Assembly: GCA_948144175.1 (NCBI GenBank)
Contig: CANXME010000402.1
Coordinates: 1-64,000 of the forward strand
Source of the DNA: Closterium sp. NIES-65
Lineage: Eukaryota > Streptophyta > Zygnematophyceae > Desmidiales > Closteriaceae
Direction of reading: 5' to 3'
Length of the DNA stretch: 64,000 nucleotides
Part shown: positions 39,501 to 50,296 of the stretch, piece after piece
How positions within the stretch are numbered: the first letter of the stretch is position 1
Layout: every line of letters starts with the position of its first letter
Translations under genes and position numbers: made by a program
Notes under the pieces: model-generated
The model's database searches: none
Seen by the model: only the letters and a program-made list of their open reading frames with translations
Told to the model about the DNA's origin: nothing

Positions 39501-41008
39501 CAGGCCATGCACGCCTACCTGCTCTCCTACGCCGGCGCCAAGCGCCTGCTCGCCCTCTCCCGCTTCCACTCGTACTCCCACCGCCCCTGCTCCAGCCCCT
39601 CTCTCTCTCCCCCACTCCATGCTGCCCGGACTTTGCTTTTGCCAGCAGCCAGCGCGCATGCATGTGCCTCTTCAATTTAATCCGTGCATCACCTCCCTCT
39701 GTCTTCCTCCTCTCTCTCACCCCCTGCTGTCCCCTGCCCCTGCACATGCCCCCCTGTCGACCGTGCAGGCCACTGGCCGAGAGCACGGGAGGCATCCCCG
39801 GCTTGACCGTACTGGCAGCGGAGCCGCCTCTCTTCGCCACCACCATCTTTGCCTGCTCGCCCAAACCCTGCCGCACACCGCCCCCTGCGCTCTCCCTGCC
39901 CGCCTCCACGCGCCTCACCCCCGCCTGCCGCTCCACCATCCTGCTCGCCCTCCCCGCCCACCCCTCCATGCCCGGCGCTGCCCTGCACGCCCCCTGGCGC
40001 ATGCGCGACCCTGCCCCCGCCGGCCCACGCTCCTCCATCCCCTCCTCCTCGCCCGCCTTCTGCCCACACCTCTCCCCCGCGCAGTGCCTGCTCGCACACC
40101 ACCTGCAGCACCTGCTGCCCAATGTGCACGCCCCTCCCCCGCTCCTCCTCCCCACCACGCTGCCCCCCTCGCTGCCCCTCTGGCCGGCCTACGTGCTGTC
40201 GCTGCGCCGCTCCCCCCAGCGCCTGCAGCGGGTGCTGCCGCTGCTGCAGCAGCAGGGCTTCGGGGACGTGGTGGTGGCGCACGCCGTGGACGGGGGGGGC
40301 ACGGGGCAGAGACAGGGGGGAGGGGCGCAGGGGCGGGGGGAGGAGGCGGAGGTGGAGGCGGAGAGGAACCTGGACGTGTTTGGGGGGCTGGTGGGGGCGG
40401 GGGCGGTGTCGGTGACACGGCGCTCCATCAGGTGGCACAAGCTGGCGGAGCGGCGGCGCGAGCGGCTCACGAGAGGGGAGGTGGCGTGCGCTCTCTCGCA
40501 CTACCTCGTGTGGCTCGAGGTGCTGCGCAGGAAGCTTCCCTACGCCATTGTACTGGAAGATGACGTCACCTTCACTACAAGCACATTCCGGGCCGACTTT
40601 GAACGGAACATCGCCGAGGCCAATGAGCTGTTGACACGTCAGCACAGCCCGGAGTCACCACCCGACATCCTGTTTGTGGGGCACATGGGGGTGCTGGCAG
40701 GCCACTTCATGCCGCTGCTCTCCCCCCACATCGCATGGGACCCCCTCTCCTGGTGCTCCTTTGCCTACATCATCTCCCACCGCGGTGCAGCGCGCCTGGT
40801 GGAGGGCTTTAAGGTCGACGACCCCCTCGACTCCCTGTGGTGGCGCCGCCCCAACCTCGCCTTCTGGGCCTTCCAACCCCCCCTCGCCTTCCACCTCTCC
40901 TCTCCCCGCCTCAACTCCTCCCTACCACTCCCTTCCTCTTCACCTCCCACACCTCCGCCTCCCTCTCATCCACCTCACCCTGCCTCAACTCACCGCACAG
41001 CACACAGC

Positions 41009-41046
<38 letters not shown>

Positions 41047-41170
41047 CAAAGACAGGGCGAGCAGCAGCGGGGCGGAGGTGGCAGGCAGCAGCAGGGCAGG
41101 GGAGGACATGCCTCTGCCGGTGCCCTTGTACCCCAGCGAGGTGCAGCAGGGCGGTGGCCAGTGGATGTGA
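36553..41170 (+). CDS. GT25-type glycosyltransferase with two catalytic-like halves
   Basis: Probable Golgi type II glycosyltransferase of family GT25 (LPS-type/procollagen galactosyltransferase fold). Proposed exons are 36553-37701, 38221-38306, 38931-39129, 39361-39572 and 39769-41170, all phase-consistent. The ATG at 36553 is followed by a membrane anchor (IAALFALVALASLLTCIFLS), then a low-complexity stem. The N-terminal half carries VFLLSAALPAHG, YTLALVPRNVSHAHALR, AEVWARVVAARLP and FALVLEEDALN. The C-terminal half carries the clearer GT25 signature: PAYVLSLRRSPQRLQRVLP, RGEVACALSHYLVWLEVLRR, LPYAIVLEDDVTF and DSLWWRRPNLAFWAFQPPL. The parallel LPFALVLEEDA and LPYAIVLEDDV motifs suggest an internal duplication. 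The tail has poly-Ser encoded by a CAG/AGC run (41011-41043). Introns 1 and 2 are filled with minisatellites. The acceptor substrate cannot be inferred; the first exon border is the least certain. Confidence 0.85.
37996..38215 (+). repeat. 5-bp CCATG/CCGTG microsatellite in GT25 intron 1
   Basis: 44 copies of CC(A/G)TG in an irregular A/G order, immediately upstream of the exon 2 acceptor GGGCAG. Open frames of CHAMPCRA or HGTAWHGM type across it are artefacts. Confidence 0.95.
38465..38884 (+). repeat. 28-bp minisatellite in GT25 intron 2
   Basis: Fifteen 28-bp copies beginning CCAAAGCTCGTCCTCTCCTG and ending TACGTCTA, nearly identical (one has AAAGGTCG). Two diverged copies ending CCCCCACCGTAC lie upstream. 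The array fills intron 2 of the GT25 gene. Confidence 0.95.
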
Positions 41171-41521
41171 ACCACCTGCACTCTCCCATCTGACTTGCCA
41201 CCCGTTGCCACTGCCAATCTCAATGCCTGCTGTACGCCATCATCTACAAGTCCACTGCAACTCAAGGGCGTGTTCCTACACCTCCTGTCAGCACCACCTC
41301 GTGTCACACACTCATTGTACAGAGCGTTTCACACGTTTGGTCTGGTTCAGTTCGGTGCAGGGCGAGTCTGGCTCTAGCAGGGTGCTGTAGGAGCATGCCC
41401 TTCAACACTGCTGTGTGTTTGAGTGAATTGCAAGATTTCAAAATTAACGTTAATGTTTTGAAATTATTAAGACAAAGAATAATTTTATTAATTCGTTGAG
41501 CAATGCCATTTATAGAGTCAT
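41171..41521. other. Convergent intergenic region
   Basis: Space between the stop codons of the GT25 gene (+) and the fucosyltransferase (-). It presumably holds both 3' UTRs. A/T-rich part at 41420-41520; no repeat or gene seen. Confidence 0.5.
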
Positions 41522-44500
41522 TCAAATCACAGTTGTGACCGAGTTCATGGCATCTCCATCACCCCCAGCAGCAGCAGCATCCTCTTCAGCAGAGCGAGGT
41601 TGCGAGGTGTGTGCGCGCCCCCCCATGGTGCTGATGCGATGGCACAGGCGGCACGGCAGAGTGTCAAACCCCATCCTCAGCGCTCGCTGCAGCCCCCCCA
41701 GCACTCCGCACCTGGGGGGTGAGGGGGATGATGGTGGCGGGCGGGAGGAGTTCGGGGGCGAAGGTGGTTCGGGGTGGCACTGGGCAAGGAGTGGCAAGCA
41801 GGTGAGTGCGCGTGCAGGGGCACACACATAAAGAGCGCAGAGCAGTGCGGTGCAGCATGGGCTCACCGGCGCCAGGCGTGCAGGGAGAGGTATGCCGTGG
41901 CGTTGCTGCGCATGGCGTGCACGCGCCGCACTATGCTCTCCTGGCTCTCCGCCCCGCCCTCCATGAACGACTCCGGTGGGGCAAACTCTCCCACGTCTGG
42001 CGCCCCGTAGTAGATCGGCACACTGCCTGCTATGAGAGTGTGGGGGATGAGGTAGCATGGTGCGGCATGCTTGACGCTTTTGACTTCCGAGACTCTCTCA
42101 CGAGCTATCGCCTCCCGAAGAGGTGGGGATGGTGTGACGTGTGCATGTGAGCAGGAGGACATTCTGTGCTACACGTGTAGCCTGTTAAGGGGCGCATGGT
42201 GTGTGGGTGGGGACTGGTGCGAAGAGGGGTGGGAGGGCACCTGCGAGGAGGGGCAGGAAGAACTTCTCGGTGACGTAGGCGGGGCGGTGGTGGCGCTCGA
42301 TGGCGAGGGAGAAGAGGAAGTGCGACTGTGCACACGCCAGCTCCCCCCACCACCCTGCATACGGCCCCCCGCGCGCCCCACCTCCCAAGCCACCCCCAAC
42401 TACCTCGTCCACGCCCGCCATCTCCCGCTCCCTCGCCGTCCATCCTGCCCCCTCCTCCGCCCCCCCTGCACTCCCCTCTCCCTCCTTCTTCTCCCCCTGT
42501 CCCTCCTTCCCCCCTACCTCCCCTTGCACCACTGAACCCCCACTTCCGCTGCGCCCCACAGCTGATGTGCCCCGTGCAACGGCCCCACCCTGCAATCCTA
42601 CACCAGGGGGCCCCGTCCCCCCTTGCCCGTGCACCTGCGCCTGCCCCCGCGCCCCTGCGCCCTGCGCCCCTGCCCCCTTGGGTGCGTGCGAGTACTGGCA
42701 GCGGGGGAAGGCGCGGCGCAGGGAGCGGCGCAGTGGGAGGGGCGTCTGCAGGCCGAAGCGGTGTGTGAGGGGGTGCGCCAGTAGCAGCGGCGCTGCTGCT
42801 GCTCGCCAGGGCGAGTAGCGTGATGAGGCATGGAAGATGGTAAGCGCCTGAGGGGGGGATTGCGTGTGGTGGGGAGAGCGGGACAGAGGGGATGGACGAA
42901 CGAGATAGTGGGGATGCGTGCTCAAACATGCACTGTGTCTCGTTCCCCATGCACTGTGTCTCGTTCCCCATGCACTGTGTCTCGTTCCCCATGCACTGTG
43001 TCTCGTTCCCCATGCACTGTGTCTCGTTCCCCATGCACTGTGTCTCGTTCCCCATGCACTGTGTCTCGTTCCCCATGCACTGTGTCTCGTTCCCCATGCA
43101 CTGTGTCTCGTTCCCCATGCTACAACAGTGCAACACGGCAAGGACGGAGCACGAAGAGGAGCAGCGCAGGAGCAGGCAGCAGGCAGCAGGCAGCAGGGTG
43201 GCAGGGCACGCACGGGGGACTTGGAGGCAGCGATGAGGGGGTTGTGGTCGGCGAGCAGCAGGTTGCTGGCATACGTGCACTGCACGTCCGCACCCGGGCC
43301 ATACCCCACCGTCACATCCACCCCACTGCCCGCCTGCGCGCCCCCTTCCCCCTCTCCCCCCTCCCCCTCCGCCTCCATGGCCACGTGCACGAGCAGCGGG
43401 TCGCCCTTGACTCTCACCCCCCTGGGCGCGCCCCCCTCGTACAGCATGGCGTCTGGGCGCGCCGCCAGCACCTCACTGCGCGACAGCGTGCAGGTGAGGC
43501 CGCAGGGGCATGTGAAGAAACCCTCCAGCCACGCGGGCAGGGATGAGGACGCCATGACCTGCACCGCGTGGTTGCCAAGGGCAGCGGGATGGGAATGCCA
43601 CCGGACGATCGCGGTTGGGGAACTTGCCAAGAGCAGAAGGAGGAATTAGAAGTAGCAAGCTTGCGAGAGTGAAGGGGTATGTGCTGGTGGGTGGGGCATG
43701 TGGAGGGTGGAGCGCGCACCTGCACGGTGACATGGGGCAGCTTCAGCACCGAGCAGTCACTCGCCTCCTCGCCCTGGAAGCTGCTGCCGCCACCACCGCT
43801 GCTGCTGCTGTGGCCTGCACATGCAGCACAGGGGAGTCAGAGACTGCACGTGCCAAACCACCCCTCTCACCCCTTCCAACACCCCCTGCCACCTACCGGA
43901 CCTGCGTGTTTGGCTCGGAATCGCTCGCAACCTTCGACTCGGTCCCACTCCCTCCACGCCTCCTCCACCCGCCACGCTTCACCCTCCGCGCGCCCCTCCT
44001 CCCACGGCCGCCTGCCCCAACTCGCCCCTTCCGCTGCTCCTGCCAAGCTCTCTGGGGCAGCCGTCCCGCCACCACGCCCGCCCATCCCCGCATTCTGCCC
44101 CGCCCGCCCGCCCGCCTCCCCTGCCTCGCCCGCTGCCCCCTGCTCTGCGCCCCCCCCTCCCGCCTTCCCCCTTATCCCCCCCACAGGCCCCTTGTCCTGC
44201 GCCTGCTCCCCCTCGTCTTCTCTCCCCCGTCGGCTGCTGCCCTCACCTCCCTCGTCCTCCTCCTCATCGAACTCGCCACTCAGATCGCGCCACGTATCCC
44301 TCTCCCATCCCTCGCCTGCCGCCCACCCCACCACAGGCGACGGGGCGAGGGATTGCGAGGGGGGATCAGGCGCGGGCAATCGGGTCAGGCGACGACGAGC
44401 GGGAGCGGGCGACAGCTGCGATGGCGAGGAGCGAACGGGCGACGAGAGGCCTGCGCCGGGAAGAAGGCGGACGAGGCAGACAAGGCATAGCACGCACAGG

Positions 44501-44643
44501 AGAGGCGTGCGGATAGGTGCGCGACGACTCCGCGGGGCGGGCATGTGGCGCGGGTGGGGGAACGCGGCGACGTGCGGAGTGGTCATGCGGGTGACATCAG
44601 CGCCGCAGACGTGCGCAGGTGCGCGATGCGTGACGGCGGGCAA
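41522..44643 (-). CDS. Alpha-1,3-fucosyltransferase, GT10 family
   Basis: Golgi GT10 enzyme that transfers fucose from GDP-fucose, most likely to N-glycan core GlcNAc as in plant FUT11/FUT12. Proposed exons are 44643-43902, 43814-43720, 43558-43214, 42847-42241, 42026-41867 and 41711-41522, all in phase. An upstream ATG (44643) and one at 44544 are possible; the latter gives a short basic tail before the anchor PLLCVLCLVCLVRLLPGAG. The catalytic region shows ELACAQSHFLFSLAIERHH, RPAYVTEKFFLPLLAG (the GT10 VTEKF nucleotide-sugar motif) and GSVPIYYGAPDVGEFAPPES, with a cysteine-rich end LPCRLCHR like plant FUTs. The middle of exon 4 contains a Gly/Glu-rich insert. Intron 3 carries a minisatellite. 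The family is secure; the acceptor is inferred. Confidence 0.87.
42929..43117 (+). repeat. 21-bp minisatellite in fucosyltransferase intron 3
   Basis: Nine perfect 21-bp copies containing GCACTGTGTCTCGTTCCCCA. All lie within the intron between exons ending 43214 and starting 42847. Confidence 0.96.
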
Positions 44644-45262
44644 CTGTTGTGCATGTGAAGGACCTGGGGGCGACAGGTTATGTTCTTGGAGCAGCCTCTG
44701 GTTGGGCGAGTGTAAGTGTCCTAATTATCTCTCTTGCTTCAGGTATGCTAAATGTATGCACGTTTCCTAGTATATTGCTTTCAACATCATCATTGGATTC
44801 TTTTGAGCTTAGCAGAGGCAACATTCTGTGCATTTGCATTGCCACAAGCATGACATCTGTCAGGCAGCACAATGACTAGCCAGCCTAACACGCACGGCAC
44901 AGCACAGCACACCACTCCACTCCACACCACTCCACTCCACTCCACGCTACAACCCACTGGCAGTGTGGCCCGCTGCCCTCCACTTCCACCGCCCTCTAGT
45001 GCCTGCACGAGGAGACGAGGCACACACAGCACGGTGAGACGGCAGCAGTGCTGGCATTGCAAGGCACCACGGGAAGAGGCAAGAGCGGCAGTGGATTGCA
45101 GAAGAGAACAACATGTGGGCAGGCGAGGAGAGGGCGGGGTGGGAGGGGGGAGGGAGGAGCGGGGGGGCAGGAGGAAGAGCAAGAAGAGATTTATAAGGAG
45201 ACCGCGGGCAGAAGCGGGGGGTAGCTGTGTGGGGTGGGAGGCTCAGCACGGACCAGAGGGTG
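44644..45262. other. Intergenic between fucosyltransferase and uL14
   Basis: Contains the presumed fucosyltransferase promoter (minus strand) and uL14 3' UTR. A short CACACCACTCCACTCCAC repeat at 44905-44945 is the only structure noted. Confidence 0.5.
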
Positions 45263-46620
<1,358 letters not shown>

Positions 46621-46869
46621 TGGCTGCGTGCTAACCACCTACGAAAGAGATCAGAAAGAATGAGAAGCAGCAGCTAAATAGGGCAGAGAGACCTGCTGAG
46701 AGGCGTTCGATCTTCAACCATCGACGAACGTGGACCGTCGATTCTCACGTTTGAGGGTTTGGCTCGTGTGGAGGTTTCGAGAGTTGAAGGTCGCGAAAAC
46801 AAAATTGAAAGGTTTCGAGGTTACAAGCTGTAGTGACATTCTTCATTAATATAACATTTTGAGCTTATG

Positions 46870-49800
46870 CTATTTGGGAAGAATTTCAAGTGCAACTTCC
46901 TTCAAAGATGGCATCTTGTCTTGTTTGTGGATGCATATCAGCTTCCCGTTCGCATCTTCCCTCAATACTTGCCACGGTCCTGGATATGCCCTGCACCAAT
47001 CAAGATACATTGATTCAGAATTACTTTAGCGGGAACCAAGCCAGTACATTGCTCACAATCTTTCTTAACGTACCTGAATAGCTTGCCCCCAAACCGTCCT
47101 TTGAAGTTATGAATGTAATAAGCAGCTTCGAAGAGTGGAAGGAGGACCTTATTGATTTTGGCCAGTTTCGGGTAAAAGAATGACGGGTAGTCTGCCAAAC
47201 GAGGCAAACCAAAGGGAAAAAAAGGCAACGGTCCTTGAAGAAAAATGCATATCACATCCAAAGAACATTGCGACGGTTATGATCAGGCAGCTGGGTTATG
47301 ATGCTAGGGTTGACAAGGTAAGAATAACGACATGTTACATGTTGCTTTCGTTCATGCAACTCACATCCTGATCGGATCCGATCGAGCTCTCCATTGAAGA
47401 CAATGATTGGCTGCCCCTTTTGGCTTGCCACGTCACGGTACAGATCATCAACGGCCAGCATTTCTGCACTCACGGTACGTGGGGGACACGGCAGCAAGGC
47501 ATGAGATCAGCAGCAAGGAGTGATAAGCTTCCAGGTATGAAAGGGGCACAGGGCATGCTGCGAGCTCGCAGTGCAGCACAGCAGAGTGGCCCGTGTGAGC
47601 GGGGCAGCATGCACCGTTGACGTTGAAGTAGGGGTAGGCCGCCACAAAGAGGCGGTCGGTGGCGGCCACGCGGTCAGCGAGGGGCAGCTTGCGCGAGAAG
47701 CCGATGTCCTCCAGCCCCGTGGGCTTGGTCAGGCAGTCCAGGGGGAACGCCGTGCCCTCAAACACCTCCTGCGCTGCCGGCAGCTCGTTGGCGTCCGGGA
47801 AGAACTGTGGCATGCAGTGCAGTGGTGTGGGGGCAAAGGGGGTGAGAGAAGGGGTAGGGGCAGCCGTTAGCATGCAGGGAGAAGGATGGGGTAGGGTCAG
47901 AAGGGAGAGGGGAAGGGTAGGGACAGTCAGGGAGGTGCCTTTTGAGTCGACTCAAAAGTCAAGAAGGGTAGGGACAGTCAGGGAGGTGCGGTGCAGCGGG
48001 AGCGATGGCGCGGTGCAACTCACAAGGCGCACGGAGGAGGGCGGGGGGCCTTTTGAGGCGAACATGAGGCAGTACTGGCGCAGCATTCGCATGCTGTTGG
48101 TCATCTCTATCCCGCCCTCCGCATCGCCTGCCACCCGCCAGCATGGGGCATGGGACAGGTGCCGAGCCAAGACGAGTGGAGCACCGGGCAGAGATTGGCA
48201 GAGCAAGGTGGGCACCAATGAGACGAGCTTTGCACTTGAGGACTCCCAACACACGTTGCCATGTGCGGCAAGTGTGGCACGATGGCATGTGTGGCTTCAG
48301 GTCGTGCATGGAATGTGAGGCATCATGGCGTGTGTGGCATGAGTGGCAGGATGGCATGAGTGGCAGGATGGCATGTGTGGCAGGATGGCATGTGTGGCAG
48401 GATGGCATGTGTGGCAGGATGGCATGTGTGGCAGGATGGCATGTGTGGCAGGATGGCATGTGTGGCAGGATGGCATGAGTGGCAGGATGGCATGTGTGGC
48501 AGGATGGCATGAGTGGCAGGATGGCATGTGTGGCAGGATGGCATGTGTGGCAGGATGGCATGTGTGGCAGGATGGCATGTGTGGCAGGATGGCATGAGTG
48601 GCAGGATGGCATGTGTGGCAGGATGGCATGAGTGGCAGGATGGCATGTGTGGCAGGATGGCATGTGTGGCAGGATGGCATGTGTGGCAGGATGGCATGTG
48701 TGGCAGGATGGCATGTGTGGCAGGATGGCATGAGTGGCAGGATGGCATGTGTGGCAGGATGGCATGAGTGGCAGGATGGCATGAGTGGCAGGATGGCATG
48801 TGTGGCAGGATGGCATGAGTGGCAGGATGGCATGTGTGGCAGGATGGCATGTGTGGCAGGATGGCATGTGTGGCAGGATGGCATGAGTGGCAGGATGGCA
48901 TGTGTGGCAGGATGGCATGTGTGGCAGGATGGCATGAGTGAAATGAGAGCACAGTGAGCCGCACAGCCCACCTGGCACGGAGTCAAGGCTGGCCGTGGGG
49001 AACTCCACCTCCTGGTGGGCGCACGGGCACCATGGCATCATGGCAGGATGGCATCATGGCGGGATGGCATCATGGCGGGATGGCATCATGGCGGGATGGC
49101 ATCAAAGCATAGCATCAGTGCACGACGGACAGCCGCTATTAAATGACAACACAAAAAGAACCAAGACGGGTGTGGGCTGGGCGGGGGGAAGGGGGGGAGG
49201 GGGGGGGCGGGGTTGAGAGATACAGAAGGAGAAGAATGAGGTACCCTTTGTGAGAGGCAATGCGGTGGTGAGTGGCCAATCCGGTACGACGAGGTAATGC
49301 CAGAGGGAATGCGATTAAGAGGGAATGCGATCAAGCGGGAATGCGATTAAGAGGGAATGCGATTAAGAGGGAATGCGATTAAGAGGGAATGCGATTAAGA
49401 GGGAATGCGATGAAGAGGGAATGCGGTGGTACGATGCGGCACCTTCGGGTGCGTCTCACCAGCAGCGTGCGGCCATCGGCGAGAGCTGCTTGAGTGGCTT
49501 GCTGCGCCTGCAGCACGGGGAACACACACGCCATCCACAACACACGCATCAGATTTGCTGAGCTGGCATCACGGACAGCTAGGAGTATCAACCAGGTCGC
49601 CACCATCGTGGAATGCGCGCGCGCATGGGGCGCACATTGCGATGCGCGCACTCCCCCCGCGCTAGCGCCCTCTGCGCGCATTCCTTGCTGCACGCGCTAC
49701 CTGTCGGATGGCCTCGTCGTAGTCGCGCGGGAACGCCGCCAGCTCGCCGCCGCCTGCCGCCGCCACCGCGAGGGTCGCCGCCGCCCTTACCGCGCGCTGG

Positions 49801-50027
49801 CGGCGACCGCGTGGGCCCGACGTGCATCCATGGTCGTGGGGGGAGAGGGCGCTAGCGAGGGCTGTGCGCGCATGCAATGCTGCGCGCAGCGGGAAAAATG
49901 CGGGCAGGCGGCGGTCACTAGCGAGGAGAGCGCAGGACTGAACGCGCGCTGGAGGAGCGGCGCTTGCGGGGGAAGCAGCCGCGGCAGGTACGAGGGGGCG
50001 GGCGACGGAGAGAGCGGAGAGTGGCAT
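46870..50027 (-). CDS. LPA3: LPA3-like chloroplast protein, DUF1995 domain
   Basis: DUF1995 protein resembling LOW PSII ACCUMULATION 3, a chloroplast factor linked to photosystem II assembly (CP43 accumulation) in Arabidopsis. Eight exons in phase: 50027-49701, 49507-49460, 49011-48972, 48127-48024, 47804-47615, 47463-47365, 47191-47074 and 46990-46870, for 348 residues. The first about 90 residues are Ala/Arg/Ser-rich with few acids, like a chloroplast transit peptide. The domain then shows QQATQAALADGRTLL, EVEFPTASLDSVPG, MRMLRQYCLMFASKGPP, FFPDANELPAAQEVFEG, GQPIIVFNGELDRIRSGYYP, SFFYPKLAKINKVLLPLFEA, YYIHNFKGRFGGKLFR, AYPGPWQVLREDANGKLICI and KMPSLKEVALEILPK at the end. Intron 3 holds a long minisatellite. 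Confidence 0.92.
48335..48940 (+). repeat. 17-bp minisatellite in LPA3-like intron 3
   Basis: About 35 copies of AGGATGGCATGTGTGGC; roughly a third carry GAGTGG instead of GTGTGG, arranged in an irregular two-letter pattern with some repeated blocks. It lies between exon 4 (ending 48127) and exon 3 (starting 48972). Confidence 0.95.
49029..49430 (+). repeat. Short tandem repeats in LPA3-like intron 2
   Basis: 49029-49100 has four 16-bp copies of ATCATGGCGGGATGGC type. 49306-49425 has about eight 16-bp copies of GGGAATGCGATTAAGA type. Both are in the intron between exons 2 and 3. Confidence 0.85.
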
Positions 50028-50296
50028 GGTGGCGGGCTGGCTTGGGTTGGGAGTGACGGCAGGCGAGCCTTGAGATTATCAGGGACTGGGATTTCCGATA
50101 TCCGCGATTGTAAGGCGAGCGTCAGAAAGACACATGGTTGGAAGTCAGCCGGTAAAAAATGGAGACTGTACAAGCACGTTCAATATAAAGCTAAGCCTTC
50201 ATCCCCTAGTGCATAGCTAGCAATACTTCAAACAATAACACAGGACCCACCTATCCTCCCTATTCGTATGATCAACCTCTCCCCCCCTTGATCTCA

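Noticed and set aside
43558-43630. Fucosyltransferase exon 3 starting at 43630
   Set aside because: The acceptor there does not keep frame with the preceding exon; the acceptor giving exon start 43558 (GCAG then GTCATG) keeps phase 0.
47959-49041. 360-codon minus-strand frame of ATHAILPHMPSCHTC repeats
   Set aside because: Read-through of the 17-bp intron minisatellite between exons 3 and 4 of the LPA3-like gene; the phase-consistent splice removes it.
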